Source: Cotesia glomerata (lineage: Eukaryota; Arthropoda; Insecta; Hymenoptera; Braconidae). Taken from it: a DNA stretch of 64,000 nt. The notes under the pieces were generated by a model that searched no databases, had not been told where the DNA came from, and worked only from the letters and a program-made list of their open reading frames with translations. Location: assembly GCF_020080835.1 (NCBI RefSeq), contig NC_058166.1, positions 9,664,380 to 9,728,379 on the forward strand, written 5' to 3'. Shown here in pieces: positions 49,517-59,415 of this stretch. Numbering within the stretch: position 1 is the stretch's first letter; every line of letters begins with the position of its first letter. Made by a program: the position numbers and the translations under genes.

Positions 49517-52491
49517 GGATACTGCAGCTTAACATCAATTACTGCGAAGCTGCGCATGACCTGCTTATGCAGACAGTACGGGAATTAAAGCTCGACGTTG
49601 TGCTTTTATCGGAGCCATATAAACATTTAGCTGGACAACCTTGGGAGACGGATATCACCACGAAAGCTGTGATCTGGGCTTGTGGTAAGCTCCCTTTCCA
49701 GAGTGTAGCTACCAATGGCAGCGCTGGCTTTGTAGCAGCATCAGTAGATGGCATCCGTTTTTACAGCTGCTACGCACCACCTAGCCTCTCAATTGCTGAG
49801 TTTACTGACTTCTTGGATCGACTGACCGAGGACGCGAAGCAACATCATCCAGTGGCGATAGCCGGGGACTTTAACGCCTGGGCAGTGGACTGGGGCAGTA
49901 AGCAGACTAATGCACGAGGAAGAGAGCTGCTAGAAGCTCTTTCTACACTAGATGTAGTCTTGCTCAACAGTGGTGACACGCCGACCTACACCAAAGGTGA
50001 CGCAAGCTCGATTGTAGACGTCACTTTTATCAGTACCAGCCTTGCTAAAGGTAACACTAACTGGAAGGTACTGGACATCTACACTGCCAGTGACCATCAT
50101 GCGATACTCTGGGAAACGTCAAACGACCAGAACCTCCGGGGGCCTATCAAGCAATTTAACACCGTCGGTTGGAAGGTGAAATCTCTTGACCCAGAAGTAT
50201 TGCTAATAGCCCTCGATAGTGATCCGATAGAGACTGGATGTGCAGAAGAACATACTAAGGCTCTGATGATGCGAGTAACACAAGCTTGTGATGCCAGTAT
50301 GCCTCGCAAACGTGTTATGAATTCAAGACCTGCGGTACACTGGTGGAATGATCATATCAGCAGCCTCCGTAAAGAGTGTCATCGAAAGAGAAGAATATCA
50401 CAGCGTGGCTATCAACGACCTTACTCTGCAGTGCTGATCGCAGAGTACAAAAAAGCTCGTCGTGAACTTAATAAGGCCATAAAAGAGAGCAAAAGAAGAT
50501 GCTGGAAAGAGCTCATATACGAGGTCGACAAAGACGTGTGGGGTCGGCCGTATAAGGTGGTCATGACGCACCTGAAGAAACAACAAATGCCGTCACCTAC
50601 GTGTCCCCAATTCCTTCAGAAAATCGTCACTGCGCTGTTTCCACAGCAACACAGTCTCAATTATCAGTCAACGCAAGATGAACTGGACGACATTCCACCT
50701 GTCACTGAAGAAGAATTGTTGGAGGCCTGTAATCGGGTAGGAAATAATAAAGCGCCGGGATTGGACGGAATCCCTAATATAGCCTTGAAAACCATCATAA
50801 AGGCAGCACCAACATTATTTCTAGACGCTTACAACGCATGCCTCAAGGAGGGGACTTTTCCTCGTAAGTGGAAACAGCAACGGTTAGTACTTTTACCTAA
50901 AGGAAAGAAACCGCCAGAAGAACCGTCATCTTACCGACCACTCTGCATGCTAGATACGGCGGGTAAGATATTTGAGCGTATCATCCATCAGCGAATAGAT
51001 GCAGTAGTCGACCCACTCTTGGCAGACAACCAGTATGGATTCCGGAAAGGACGATCAACCCTGGACGCGATCAACCTGGTTGTTAATACGGCCAAAGAGG
51101 CAATCGCAGGAACTAGATGGAAGGGTGGAACGAAGAAGTACTGCCTGGTGGCTGCCTTGGACATCAAAAATGCTTTCAATTCCGCTAATTGGGACTGCAT
51201 CATGCAAGCTCTCGACGAGAAGAACGTGCCAACATATCTTCGCAGACTAGTGATTAGCTATTTTACAGATAGAGTGCTGAAATACGATACAAAGAATGGT
51301 CCAAAAGAGTATGATATAACCGGTGGTGTGCCACAGGGCTCTGTTCTTGGTCCACTTCTGTGGAATATCATGTATGACGGGCTCCTGAGACTGAAGCTTC
51401 CAAGATGTGTCAAACTGGTAGCGTATGCGGATGATGTTGCCGCAGTGATCGTCGCCAAACACCTCGACGAGATTCAACATCTGTTTGACATCACTTTTGA
51501 GAAGATCAACCAGTGGATGGATACAGTGAACCTACAACTGGCCAAGCAGAAGACCGAAGCAGTGCTTATTACCAGCCGAAAAGAAGTTGAAACAATTAAG
51601 ATTAATGTCGGTGACCGAGAAATCACATCACAACCATTTATCCGTTATCTGGGAGTGATGCTGGATGCACGACTCAACTTCAAACAGCAGGTGGAACATG
51701 TCAGTGCCAAAGCGTCAGTAGTGAGGGCTAGTCTCGCACGGCTGATGCCTAACATCGGAGGCCCAATGCAGAGCAGGAGGCTACTATTGACATCAGTAGT
51801 CACATCAGTGCTCACTTACGGAATATCCATTTGGGCTGATGCACTGGAAACCCAAGAATCATGGAGAAAAGCTGGACCAATATACCGACTGAGTGCCCTA
51901 CGAGTAGCTAGTGCCTTCCGCACTATATCAGAAGAAGCAGTGTGCGTCATTGCTGGAACCCTACCTCTTAGAGTTCTAGCAGAGGAAAGACGGGCCCTTT
52001 ACCAACGAAAAAGGTCAACTGCACTGAGCCCGGAAGAACTTAGAATTGAAGAACGGCAGAAGAGCATAGGCCGATGGCAACTACAATGGGATGCTGCAGA
52101 GAAGGGTAGGTGGACGCACCGTCTCATACCTCGGGTCGACATTTGGCTTAACCGGAATCACGGTGAGGTCAATTACTATCTTACGCAGATGTTGTCGGGA
52201 CATGGGTGTTTTCGAGAGTATCTACACCGCTTTAAGCACGATGACTCTTCGGAGTGCCCGTCCGGCCAGGGAGCTGCTGAAGACGCGGAGCACGTCTTCT
52301 TTGTATGTCCTCGTTTCGATCCACAGCGTGAAGAACTGGAGAGGATCCTGAACCAGAGAATGCAACCAGATTCACTAGTAGAAGCAATGTTGTCATCAGA
52401 AGCTGCCTGGAACGCTACCAACACGTTTGCAACAGAAGTCCTTAAAGACTTGCGTTCCACCGAAAGAAAAAGAGCAAATAGCAGAAGATAG
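49513..52491 (+). CDS. W4 ORF2: APE endonuclease-reverse transcriptase, open but altered finger
   Basis: 992 residues without stops. APE motifs (LNINYC, SEPYK, GDFNAW) and RT motifs (DIKNAFNS, GGVPQGSVLGP, AYADD) are intact. In the C-terminal finger the second Cys is lost (CPSG instead of CPSC), so zinc binding is doubtful. The first ~690 residues are almost identical to W1, while the rest resembles W2 and W5 more (FVCPRFDPQREELERIL), which suggests a mosaic origin. Confidence 0.9.
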   Translation: MRILQLNINYCEAAHDLLMQTVRELKLDVVLLSEPYKHLAGQPWETDITTKAVIWACGKLPFQSVATNGSAGFVAASVDGIRFYSCYAPPSLSIAEFTDFLDRLTEDAKQHHPVAIAGDFNAWAVDWGSKQTNARGRELLEALSTLDVVLLNSGDTPTYTKGDASSIVDVTFISTSLAKGNTNWKVLDIYTASDHHAILWETSNDQNLRGPIKQFNTVGWKVKSLDPEVLLIALDSDPIETGCAEEHTKALMMRVTQACDASMPRKRVMNSRPAVHWWNDHISSLRKECHRKRRISQRGYQRPYSAVLIAEYKKARRELNKAIKESKRRCWKELIYEVDKDVWGRPYKVVMTHLKKQQMPSPTCPQFLQKIVTALFPQQHSLNYQSTQDELDDIPPVTEEELLEACNRVGNNKAPGLDGIPNIALKTIIKAAPTLFLDAYNACLKEGTFPRKWKQQRLVLLPKGKKPPEEPSSYRPLCMLDTAGKIFERIIHQRIDAVVDPLLADNQYGFRKGRSTLDAINLVVNTAKEAIAGTRWKGGTKKYCLVAALDIKNAFNSANWDCIMQALDEKNVPTYLRRLVISYFTDRVLKYDTKNGPKEYDITGGVPQGSVLGPLLWNIMYDGLLRLKLPRCVKLVAYADDVAAVIVAKHLDEIQHLFDITFEKINQWMDTVNLQLAKQKTEAVLITSRKEVETIKINVGDREITSQPFIRYLGVMLDARLNFKQQVEHVSAKASVVRASLARLMPNIGGPMQSRRLLLTSVVTSVLTYGISIWADALETQESWRKAGPIYRLSALRVASAFRTISEEAVCVIAGTLPLRVLAEERRALYQRKRSTALSPEELRIEERQKSIGRWQLQWDAAEKGRWTHRLIPRVDIWLNRNHGEVNYYLTQMLSGHGCFREYLHRFKHDDSSECPSGQGAAEDAEHVFFVCPRFDPQREELERILNQRMQPDSLVEAMLSSEAAWNATNTFATEVLKDLRSTERKRANSRR

Positions 52492-52752
52492 AAGGAAGAT
52501 AGTTAACACCTTAGCCACCAGAAGGAAGAGCAGTAGCTAGATCCTCCCTTCACGAAGTAATGCCTGACGGCGGTTTCCATGAGGGATTAGAGGAAAGAAG
52601 GAAAAGGGGTTTAGGGTTTAGTGGGTAGGGGCGTTAGTGTCGAGCTAGTATGACGCTGCGTCGAGTCGCCACATATCCAGGCCAAACAGCTATGCCTAGA
52701 ATCCGTAAAAAGGATTCCCCCCCCTACAAAAAAAAAAAAAAAAAAAAAAAAA

Positions 52753-52753
52753 C

Positions 52754-52791
<38 letters not shown>

Positions 52792-52958
52792 TACATATAT
52801 ACAGCCGCACGGTCACCATCGCGGGAATAGTCAGGGAAGCTTCCTAGGACCTCAAAACGTCGAGATCTGATGAAAACTCGATTTTCGAAAAACGCGGTAA
52901 AAACAATAACTTCCTAATTTTTGAAAATTTTCAATTTTCTTAGGGGGAAGTTAAAAAT
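52753..52958 (+). repeat. (CA)n and HR 3' end (continuation of 38446-39200)
   Basis: After the W4 tail come ~38 bp of CA repeat and 'catacatacatata', then the HR 3' module: 'atagtcagggaagcttccta', 'cgtcgagatctgatgaaaac' and the self-complementary end. It is the missing part of the HR copy that starts at 38446. Confidence 0.8.
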
Positions 52959-53223
52959 TTCAATTTTGCTCTGAAATGTAAAATTAAACGCTAAAAAATA
53001 AATCCAGATCATTAAATATTGTTGAATTTCGCGCCTCTGAGTCAGCAAACATGTTAGAAATCGCAACTGTTCTTTTAACTTCCCGCTAAGAAAATTGAAG
53101 ATTTTCAAAAATTGGGAAGTTATTGGTTTCACCCCGTTTTGCAAAAATCGAGTTTTTATCAGATCTCGACGTTTGAAGGTCACAGGAAGCTTCTCTAACT
53201 ATCTCCGCGAGGTTGTCACTATG

Positions 53224-53306
<83 letters not shown>

Positions 53307-53331
53307 CTGTCTGTCTGTCTGTGTGTGTGTG
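53224..53331. repeat. (TG)n microsatellite, left flank of W5
   Basis: ~85 bp of TG, then 'tatgtctgtctgtctgtctg', then TG again up to the T-run of W5. Confidence 0.95.
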
Positions 53332-55137
53332 TTTTTTTTTTTTTTAGAGGAGGTAAAATACGTTTACGTATGCCAGGACTTGGTGTTGTTGCCAGGACTA
53401 GGTGTTGGTGCCTGGGTATGTAGGACTCAGAAGACAATATTATTTTGCAACAATACCGACTAAACATCCTCTTCTCTCGTTTCCCTATAGATGTTACAGG
53501 GAAGACTGGATCAGGACCGCGTTAGCATTACTTCAATCCAGTCCATGTTGTGCCTCACGACACCTACTTTTTGTTATTACTGGTTTCTAATCCCTTTCTG
53601 CGATTTTTTCTTTCAAGAGACGCTGCGCGTAGGCTACTACAGCTGTCCAGTTTCCTTCTTTTTTGATCATGCAGGTTACCAAGCTCTCAGGGGAGAGCGC
53701 GGTGCCCATTGTTTCTTCGGTGCAGATTCTATCGTCCTTCCATCGATCACACTCGAAAAACGTGTGCTCGGCGTTGTCAATTTTGTCTGGACAGTATTTG
53801 CACGTTGGTGTGCTGTGCAAACCCATCTTGAATAGATAGGCATTGAACTGCCCATGTCCCGTCAGTAGCTGGGTCAGAAAGAAGTCCGTGTCCCCGTGCT
53901 TCCGAGAAAGCCAGACGTTGATGTTTGGGATCAGTCGCGCTGTCCATCTGCCTGTCTCTCCCGACGTCCATCGGTCCTGCCACTCTTGCTGTGTTTCCGT
54001 TTTTATCCTCGTTCTTGCCTCCTTCATGTTTTCGCCACCGATTTTAGCGTCGTAGAGTCTTGCTCTCTCGAACGCTAATAGGTTGATGGGCGCAGCTCCC
54101 GCAATGACCAATACAGCCGCTTCGGAAACCGTGCGGTAGGCGCAGGCAACTCTGAGAGCGCCTCGCCGCTGCACTGCTGCCATTTTCCGCCGATAGGTTT
54201 TCTGCTTTAATATATCTGCCTATATTTCCGCTCCATAAAGCAGTACCGAACGGACTGCTTCCAGAAGGACTCTCCTCTTTTTGGTTCTTGGTCCCATAGT
54301 ATTCGTCATAATTCGGTGTCATAGGCTAGACACCGTCTTGCTGGCTTTCTGGTATGCACTATCGAGGTGTTCGCGGAAAGATAGTTTCTCGTCTATCATT
54401 ACCCCCAGATAGCGCAGGGCCCTTGTTGACGTTAGCGTTATTCCTCCCATGTCCACAGCAAATGGTTTTGGGAACCATTTTTGGCGAGTCAGAACGACCA
54501 TCTCGGTTTCAGGGATCAGTGCAGTTGACCTTTTTCGTTGGTAAAGGGCCCGTCTTTCCTCTGCTAGAACTCTAAGAGGTAGGGTTCCAGCAATGACGCA
54601 CACTGCTTCTTCTGATATAGTGCGGAAGGCACTAGCTACTCGTAGGGCACTCAGTCGATATACTGGTCCAGCCTTTCTCCATGATTCTTGTGTCTTTAAT
54701 GCGTCGGCCCAAATGAATATTCCGTAAGTGAGCACCGATATGACTACTGATGACAATAATAGCCTCCTGCTCTGTTTTGGGCCTCCGACGTTCGGCATCA
54801 GTCGTGCGAGACTAGCCCTCACTACTGACGCTTTGGCACTGACATGTTCCACTTGCTGCTTGAAGTTGAGTCGGGCATCAAGCATCACTCCCAAATATCG
54901 GATATAAGGTTGTGATGTGATTTCTTGTTCGCTGACTTTCAGCTTAATGGTCTCTACCACTTTTCTGCTGGTAATAAGTACTGCCTCAGTCTTGTGTTGC
55001 ACCAGTTGCAGGTTCACTGCGTCATATCATGACATTTCCATATCATTGTTTGGTGTTGTTCATTTGGCACTACACGGAGAGCAGGTGTAGGGTGTAAAAG
55101 CAGAACCTACGGACGCGAACAACGCTACCCTCCGTGT
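53332..55137 (-). mobile_element. W5: chimeric, truncated R1-clade element in (TG)n
   Basis: On the minus strand: a ~115-bp leader (55137-55021), ~505 bp of W-family ORF2 (55020-~54514), then ~1.2 kb of a second, diverged family's ORF2 3' part and 3' UTR (~54508-53332) ending in a poly(A) (T-run 53332-53345). TG repeats lie on both sides. The second family also ends in an inverted-repeat motif (atacgtaaacgtat) before its A-tail. Confidence 0.8.
53587..55017 (-). pseudogene. W5 ORF2 remnant: fused RT/C-terminal segments of two families
   Basis: The first part (55017-~54514) encodes the W-type region from NLQL...KTEAVLITSRK through IRYLGVMLDARLNF to RKRSTALIPE. It then continues in frame into another family (EMVVLTRQKWFPKPF ... 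RALRYLGVMIDEKLSF), so the YLGVM motif appears twice. A frameshift near 54320 and a stop follow. The last part (54183-53587) is open: RRGALRVACAYRTVSEAAVL ... CKYCPDKIDNAEHTFFEC, the C-terminal finger. APE and RT motifs A-C are absent, so it is not functional. Confidence 0.8.
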
Positions 55138-55141
55138 GTGT

Positions 55142-55210
<69 letters not shown>

Positions 55211-55214
55211 TGAC
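55138..55214. repeat. (TG)n microsatellite, right flank of W5
   Basis: About 70 bp of TG with 'tgtatgtg' interruptions. Continuation of the tract at 53224-53331. Confidence 0.95.
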
Positions 55215-55516
55215 TATGTGACTCGCTTATAACTTTTGAACGACTGAACCGATTGGAACGTCCGAAGCGGCGTTCTAAAGAGTTCCCTCAAACTTAGATT
55301 TCCTGAGAATTTGAACCGATTCGGACTGATGGATTTTGAGAAATTTTGAAAAATCCCAAAAAAAATAAAAAAAAATCATTATTGAAAGTGGTTTTTTGGA
55401 ATATCTTTCAAACGGCTCGATCGATCAACTTCAAAAACGAATCCGCCCTTAAGCTTGAAAAACCACGCCGATCTTCGCTAATCCGGTCAAAATCGGTTGA
55501 TTCGTTCGAGAGATAT

Positions 55517-55544
55517 GGCGGGAGTAACTATGACTCTCTTAAGG
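55517..55544 (+). rRNA. 28-nt 28S rRNA fragment ending at the R2 target site
   Basis: Starts GGCGGGAGTAACTATG and ends ACTCTCTTAAGG. This is the universally conserved 28S segment immediately 5' of the R2 insertion point. The following bases (gagtgagggcg) are not the 28S continuation, which would begin TAGCC. It is a captured fragment, not a gene. Confidence 0.92.
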
Positions 55545-55664
55545 GAGTGAGGGCGAACTTAAGAGAACATAGTTAAGCAAGCAATTCCCTTTCCGTGGGT
55601 CCCGCCATAAGTAAGGTAACATTGAAAGGCATCCCTCGATGCGTTACCCCAAACCAAGAATTGC
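55517..55664 (+). ncRNA. HDV-like self-cleaving ribozyme at 28S/element junction
   Basis: P1: GGCGGGA (55517-55523) pairs with TCCCGCC (55600-55606), 7/7. P2: GCAATTC (55581-55587) with GAATTGC (55658-55664), 7/7, making the HDV double pseudoknot. P3: CCT/GGG (55588-55590, 55597-55599), loop TTCCGT. P4: GGTAAC (55615-55620) with GTTACC (55643-55648), extended by GCATC/GATGC. J4/2 CCAAACCAA ends C-A-A, so C55655 is the candidate catalytic base. An extra hairpin sits between P1 and P2 (55525-55575). P1.1 is not obvious. R2 elements are known to carry such ribozymes and in some animals cleave within upstream 28S. Predicted cleavage is before 55517. Confidence 0.8.
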
Positions 55665-56156
55665 CGCTGCGCTTTCGGTTGTAGGTGTTACCAGCTCCTA
55701 CGACTTAAATAAACCGGTCAGGAAAATACGGCAAAGCCTCGGATAGGTGACGCTCCCACGTTCGGTGGTCACCAAACTCTTTCGACCGTTCGACGGAGCG
55801 CCAGAGTAGCCAACCGCGTTTCTCCGAACGAGCTGCTATCTGACGCTCCCGTCCATCGCCGGCCCGCGAATTCGGCATCGCGATCGCGTTCGTGTAAGCT
55901 CGCGGAAGCATCGCGTATAGAACAGCTAATGCCTCTAGCTACGCGACCCTGTTTGGTTAAACTCACGCGATTGAACCTAGAAGAGGTAAATCCAAGTAGA
56001 AGGGGGGTTTCCGAATCTTACTCGCGAAGCATCGACCGGCGAAGATGCCTAGGGACGACTAAAAACACCCTCAGAGGGTCCGCGAACTCGGCAAACTTAG
56101 ATGGGCTCGCGCCGGGCGTTAGGTCGAATCGAAAGTCTCCGCACGCGACCCGGGGA

Positions 56157-59100
56157 ATGGAGGCTGAAGGTTTTCGGGTTTTGCAGGCGAATTTGCGGAA
56201 CGACAGAGCAGGGACCCTGGAGGCAAGTCAGTTGTGGGAGGAAAAACGTATTGATGTTCTCCTCTTGCAAGAGCCATACGCAGCGTACAGTAAGAATAAT
56301 AATAGTTTCAAGATACCTGGGTTCGGTTGCGGCATACAAGTCGCTGCCGAAACCAGGTCCAGGCCATATGCGGCTATTTGCTTAACAAATCCTAAGTACC
56401 AACTGCTGGTTCTTTCACAGCTTAGTACAACTCACTGCGTATGCGCTCAGATCGTGGGACCTGACACAACGTTCTTCGTAGTCTCAGCATACTTCCAGTA
56501 TAAAGACGAAATAGAAACACATTTGGAGCATTTAGAAAAGGTGGTCCGAGCACTGAGAGGGAAACGGGTCTTAATATCAATGGACGCGAACGCGAAATCC
56601 GAGAGATGGGGATCCAAGACTGACGACGCGCGTGGCGAAAAGTTAGAGCAGTTTATTGACGCACACGAGTTAGAGATAGTCAACAACGCGAGGGAGGGTC
56701 CGACGTTCGAATCAACAAACGGGAGTTCGTATATCGATGTGACACTCGTCACGCCTAAAATCGCTAGTAGCATTCTAAGCTGGTCCATTAAGAGGAGTTG
56801 GGTGCAGAATACTGACCACTACCCGATTGAGATCACTCTGGGGGCTAAATCGGGGGAGGAGGATGGCGTACAGGCGGACCCCAAAAGGTTTAACTTAACG
56901 TTGGCCAATTGGGAAAAGTTTGACGAAGTCCTCTTCACGTGTGCATGCACAAACCTTGAAGGCCTTGGAGTGGAATCAGTTGAGGACGTGGAAAGGTATG
57001 CCTCTGCGCTTGGCAAATCAATTTTAGAAGCTTGCGAAGCCGCGATACCACGTAGAAAAACCCATGTAAAATCATACCCATGGTGGACCAGAAAACTAAC
57101 ACACGCGAAGAGGCTAGTGCACAAAGCTAGGCGGGTATACCAAAGGGAAAGGGACGAATTAGTCAAAAATACCCTAAGCGTCAAATACAAAACATTACGG
57201 AAACAGTACTCGACAGACATAAAGCGAACGAGAGAAAGCAGCTGGCGGGACTTCGTTACAAAGAAAGGGAATCAAGAGAAGTGGGGTCCTGTTTACAGGA
57301 TCTGCGCTGAAAAAGTTAGAGTCAAAAGTGCAATGTGCACACTAAGTCGTAACAGGTATCCTCGGAAAACTTTAAGGAAACAGCCAAGTGCTTTCTCAAC
57401 ACGCATATCGTAGACGATGACCAAGACAATGAAACCCTCGATCAGGAAAAGATTAGAGCCAACACAATTCTACCACCTGACACCGCGGACGCCGAACCGT
57501 TCACCCGTGCGAACTGGACAAAGCCCTAAAGACATTAAAGAACAGGAAGGCCCCGGGGCCGGATTTGATAGAAAACGAGGTAGTTAAACGCGCAGGGGTT
57601 ATCCTTCGCGATCAGTTTTTAGAATTGTATAATGCCTGTCTGGCACAAGGAGTATTCCCAACAGAGTGGAAGAAGGGGGCAATAATAATGTTAGTTAAAA
57701 GCACCGACAAAAACGCAAATGACCCTAAATCTTACCGGCCAATTTGCCTCCTTTCGGGGTTAGGTAAAGTTTTCGAAAAACTTATTAAGGCGCGATTGAC
57801 TACCACAGTCTTAGCAGAAGGGAACATTTCGAGCCGGCAGTTTGGCTTCACAGCCAAAAAGTCGACGGAGGATGCAATCGTGGAGATGCGCCGACTTGTA
57901 GACTCTTCAGAGAAGAGGCTAGTGGTCGGGCTTCTCTTCGATATCTCGGGCGCTTTGACAACGTGTGGTGGCCGTTAGTACTCGAAGGTCTCAAGGCCAG
58001 AGGCTGCCCTAGAAACATATACGAGGTTATTAGGAATTACTTTGAGGACAGATCGGTCGCGCTGTCATGGGGATTTGGTAGTGAGTCGAAAACGCCGACG
58101 CGAGGGTGCCCACAAGGATCAGTGCTGGGACCATTATTTTTGGAACGTGATGTTCGACGCTCTCCTTCAGAGACTCGAACAGACAGAACACGGGAATAAA
58201 TTCGTTGCATTTGCTGACGATTTGCTCGTCATGATAGAAGGCTCCTCAAGAAGTGAACTGGAGCGTAAGGGTCAAATAGTAGTAGATATGATACTGGAAT
58301 GGTGTAATTCCGCAAAGCTCGAACTGTCGAAGTCGAAGACTGAAGCCATCTTCCTCAAGAATAAGCTTGTGTATCGCGGTCCACGAAAGGACAAAAAGAG
58401 CCCGCACCCCTATGAGGCAAAAGGAAAACAGAGGAAGCCCAAGTACGATAAACCGCCAAAAATTACGATAGGAGAGACCAACATTAAATTCAAGAAAAGC
58501 GTTAGATACTTAGGGGTGCACTTCGACGAGGGCCTTAAAGTGAAAAGTCACATCAAAACAAGGTGCGCGAAACTGAGTAGGGTATTCGGGCGCATGCGGC
58601 GTATTGCGCGAGCGGAATGGGGGTTGCGATACCCAGCTATGTCCACAATATACAGGGGTTTCTTCATGCCTATCGTCACGTATGCTGCGGCGGCTTGGAG
58701 TGACCGTTGCGATAAGGAGGACTGGAGACATCTTCGTGCACTACAGCGTCAAGCGCTCATAGCAACAACTACTGCCTACAGGACAGTGTCGCTTGACGGA
58801 ATTTGCGTAGTCGCGGGTGCGATACCCATTCAACTGGTAATAGACGAACGGTGCGCTCGATACAACCTTCGTATTGGCAAACAGGCGACCCTAGGAAACG
58901 TTACCGTTCAGCCTGATGCGGAGGATCGCCTTGGAACCCTTAGAGCTGAAACCATACGTCGGTGGCAAGAACAATGGAACATATCAGAAAACGGTCGCGA
59001 AACTAGAGTCTTTTTCCCAGACGTAGCAGAACGTCTGGCAAACAAATGGATCAGTCCAAACTTTTGGCTGACCCAAATCCTAACTGGTCACGGTTGTTTT

Positions 59101-59415
59101 AGGGAATATCAATTCAAATACGAACACACGGAGAGTAGGTTCTGCGACGAGTGTAGGGAGAAGGGAAATGGAGAAAGGGTCGACAACGTGGAGCACTTAA
59201 TGCTCGAATGCCTTGAGTACGAGCCTCAACGCGAGGTGCTCAAGGACATATGAGTTAGGAACGCGGAGTGGGTGAATGTTGCGCGTGCGATTGCCACATC
59301 CCAAAGTAACTTCAAGCTTTTAAAAGATTTCAGCAAAGTAGTAGTATGTTGCAAACTCCAGACCCAACTAGCTAATGAAAGCGCGATTAGGGACGAAGCT
59401 CAGGCATCCACCTAG
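56157..59415 (+). pseudogene. APE endonuclease-reverse transcriptase ORF, multiply broken
   Basis: The likely start is ATG 56157 (MEAEGFRVLQANLRN), with the frame open upstream to 55929. APE domain: QANLRN, LLQEPY, SMDANAK, ARGEKL and TDHYPIE. A frameshift lies near 57385-57415, another between 57415 and 57565, a one-base loss at ~57953 in the DISGAFDN motif A, a one-base gain at ~58136 just after CPQGSVLGP, and a stop at 59251-59253. RT motifs NRKAPGPD, SYRPICLLSGLGK, FADDLLV and RYLGVHFDEG are readable in pieces. The C-terminal finger is CDEC...H...C. The true C terminus is probably TAG 59413-59415. R1-like by motif content. Confidence 0.85.

Larger units (their letters stand above)
49178..52752 (+). 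mobile_element. W4: 5'-truncated Waldo-like element
   Basis: The copy begins abruptly inside ORF1 at 'atgccagcagcaatagtgca' right after a (CA)n tract (49134-49177). It has a complete ORF2, the common 3' UTR and an A-tail ending at 52752, followed by (CA)n. Truncation at the 5' end is typical of incomplete target-primed reverse transcription. Confidence 0.92.

Noticed and set aside
55545..59415. Calling the whole insert an R2 element
   Set aside because: R2 has one ORF with N-terminal zinc fingers and a C-terminal restriction-like endonuclease. Here an APE domain is N-terminal and a CCHC follows the RT, so only the leader is R2-like.
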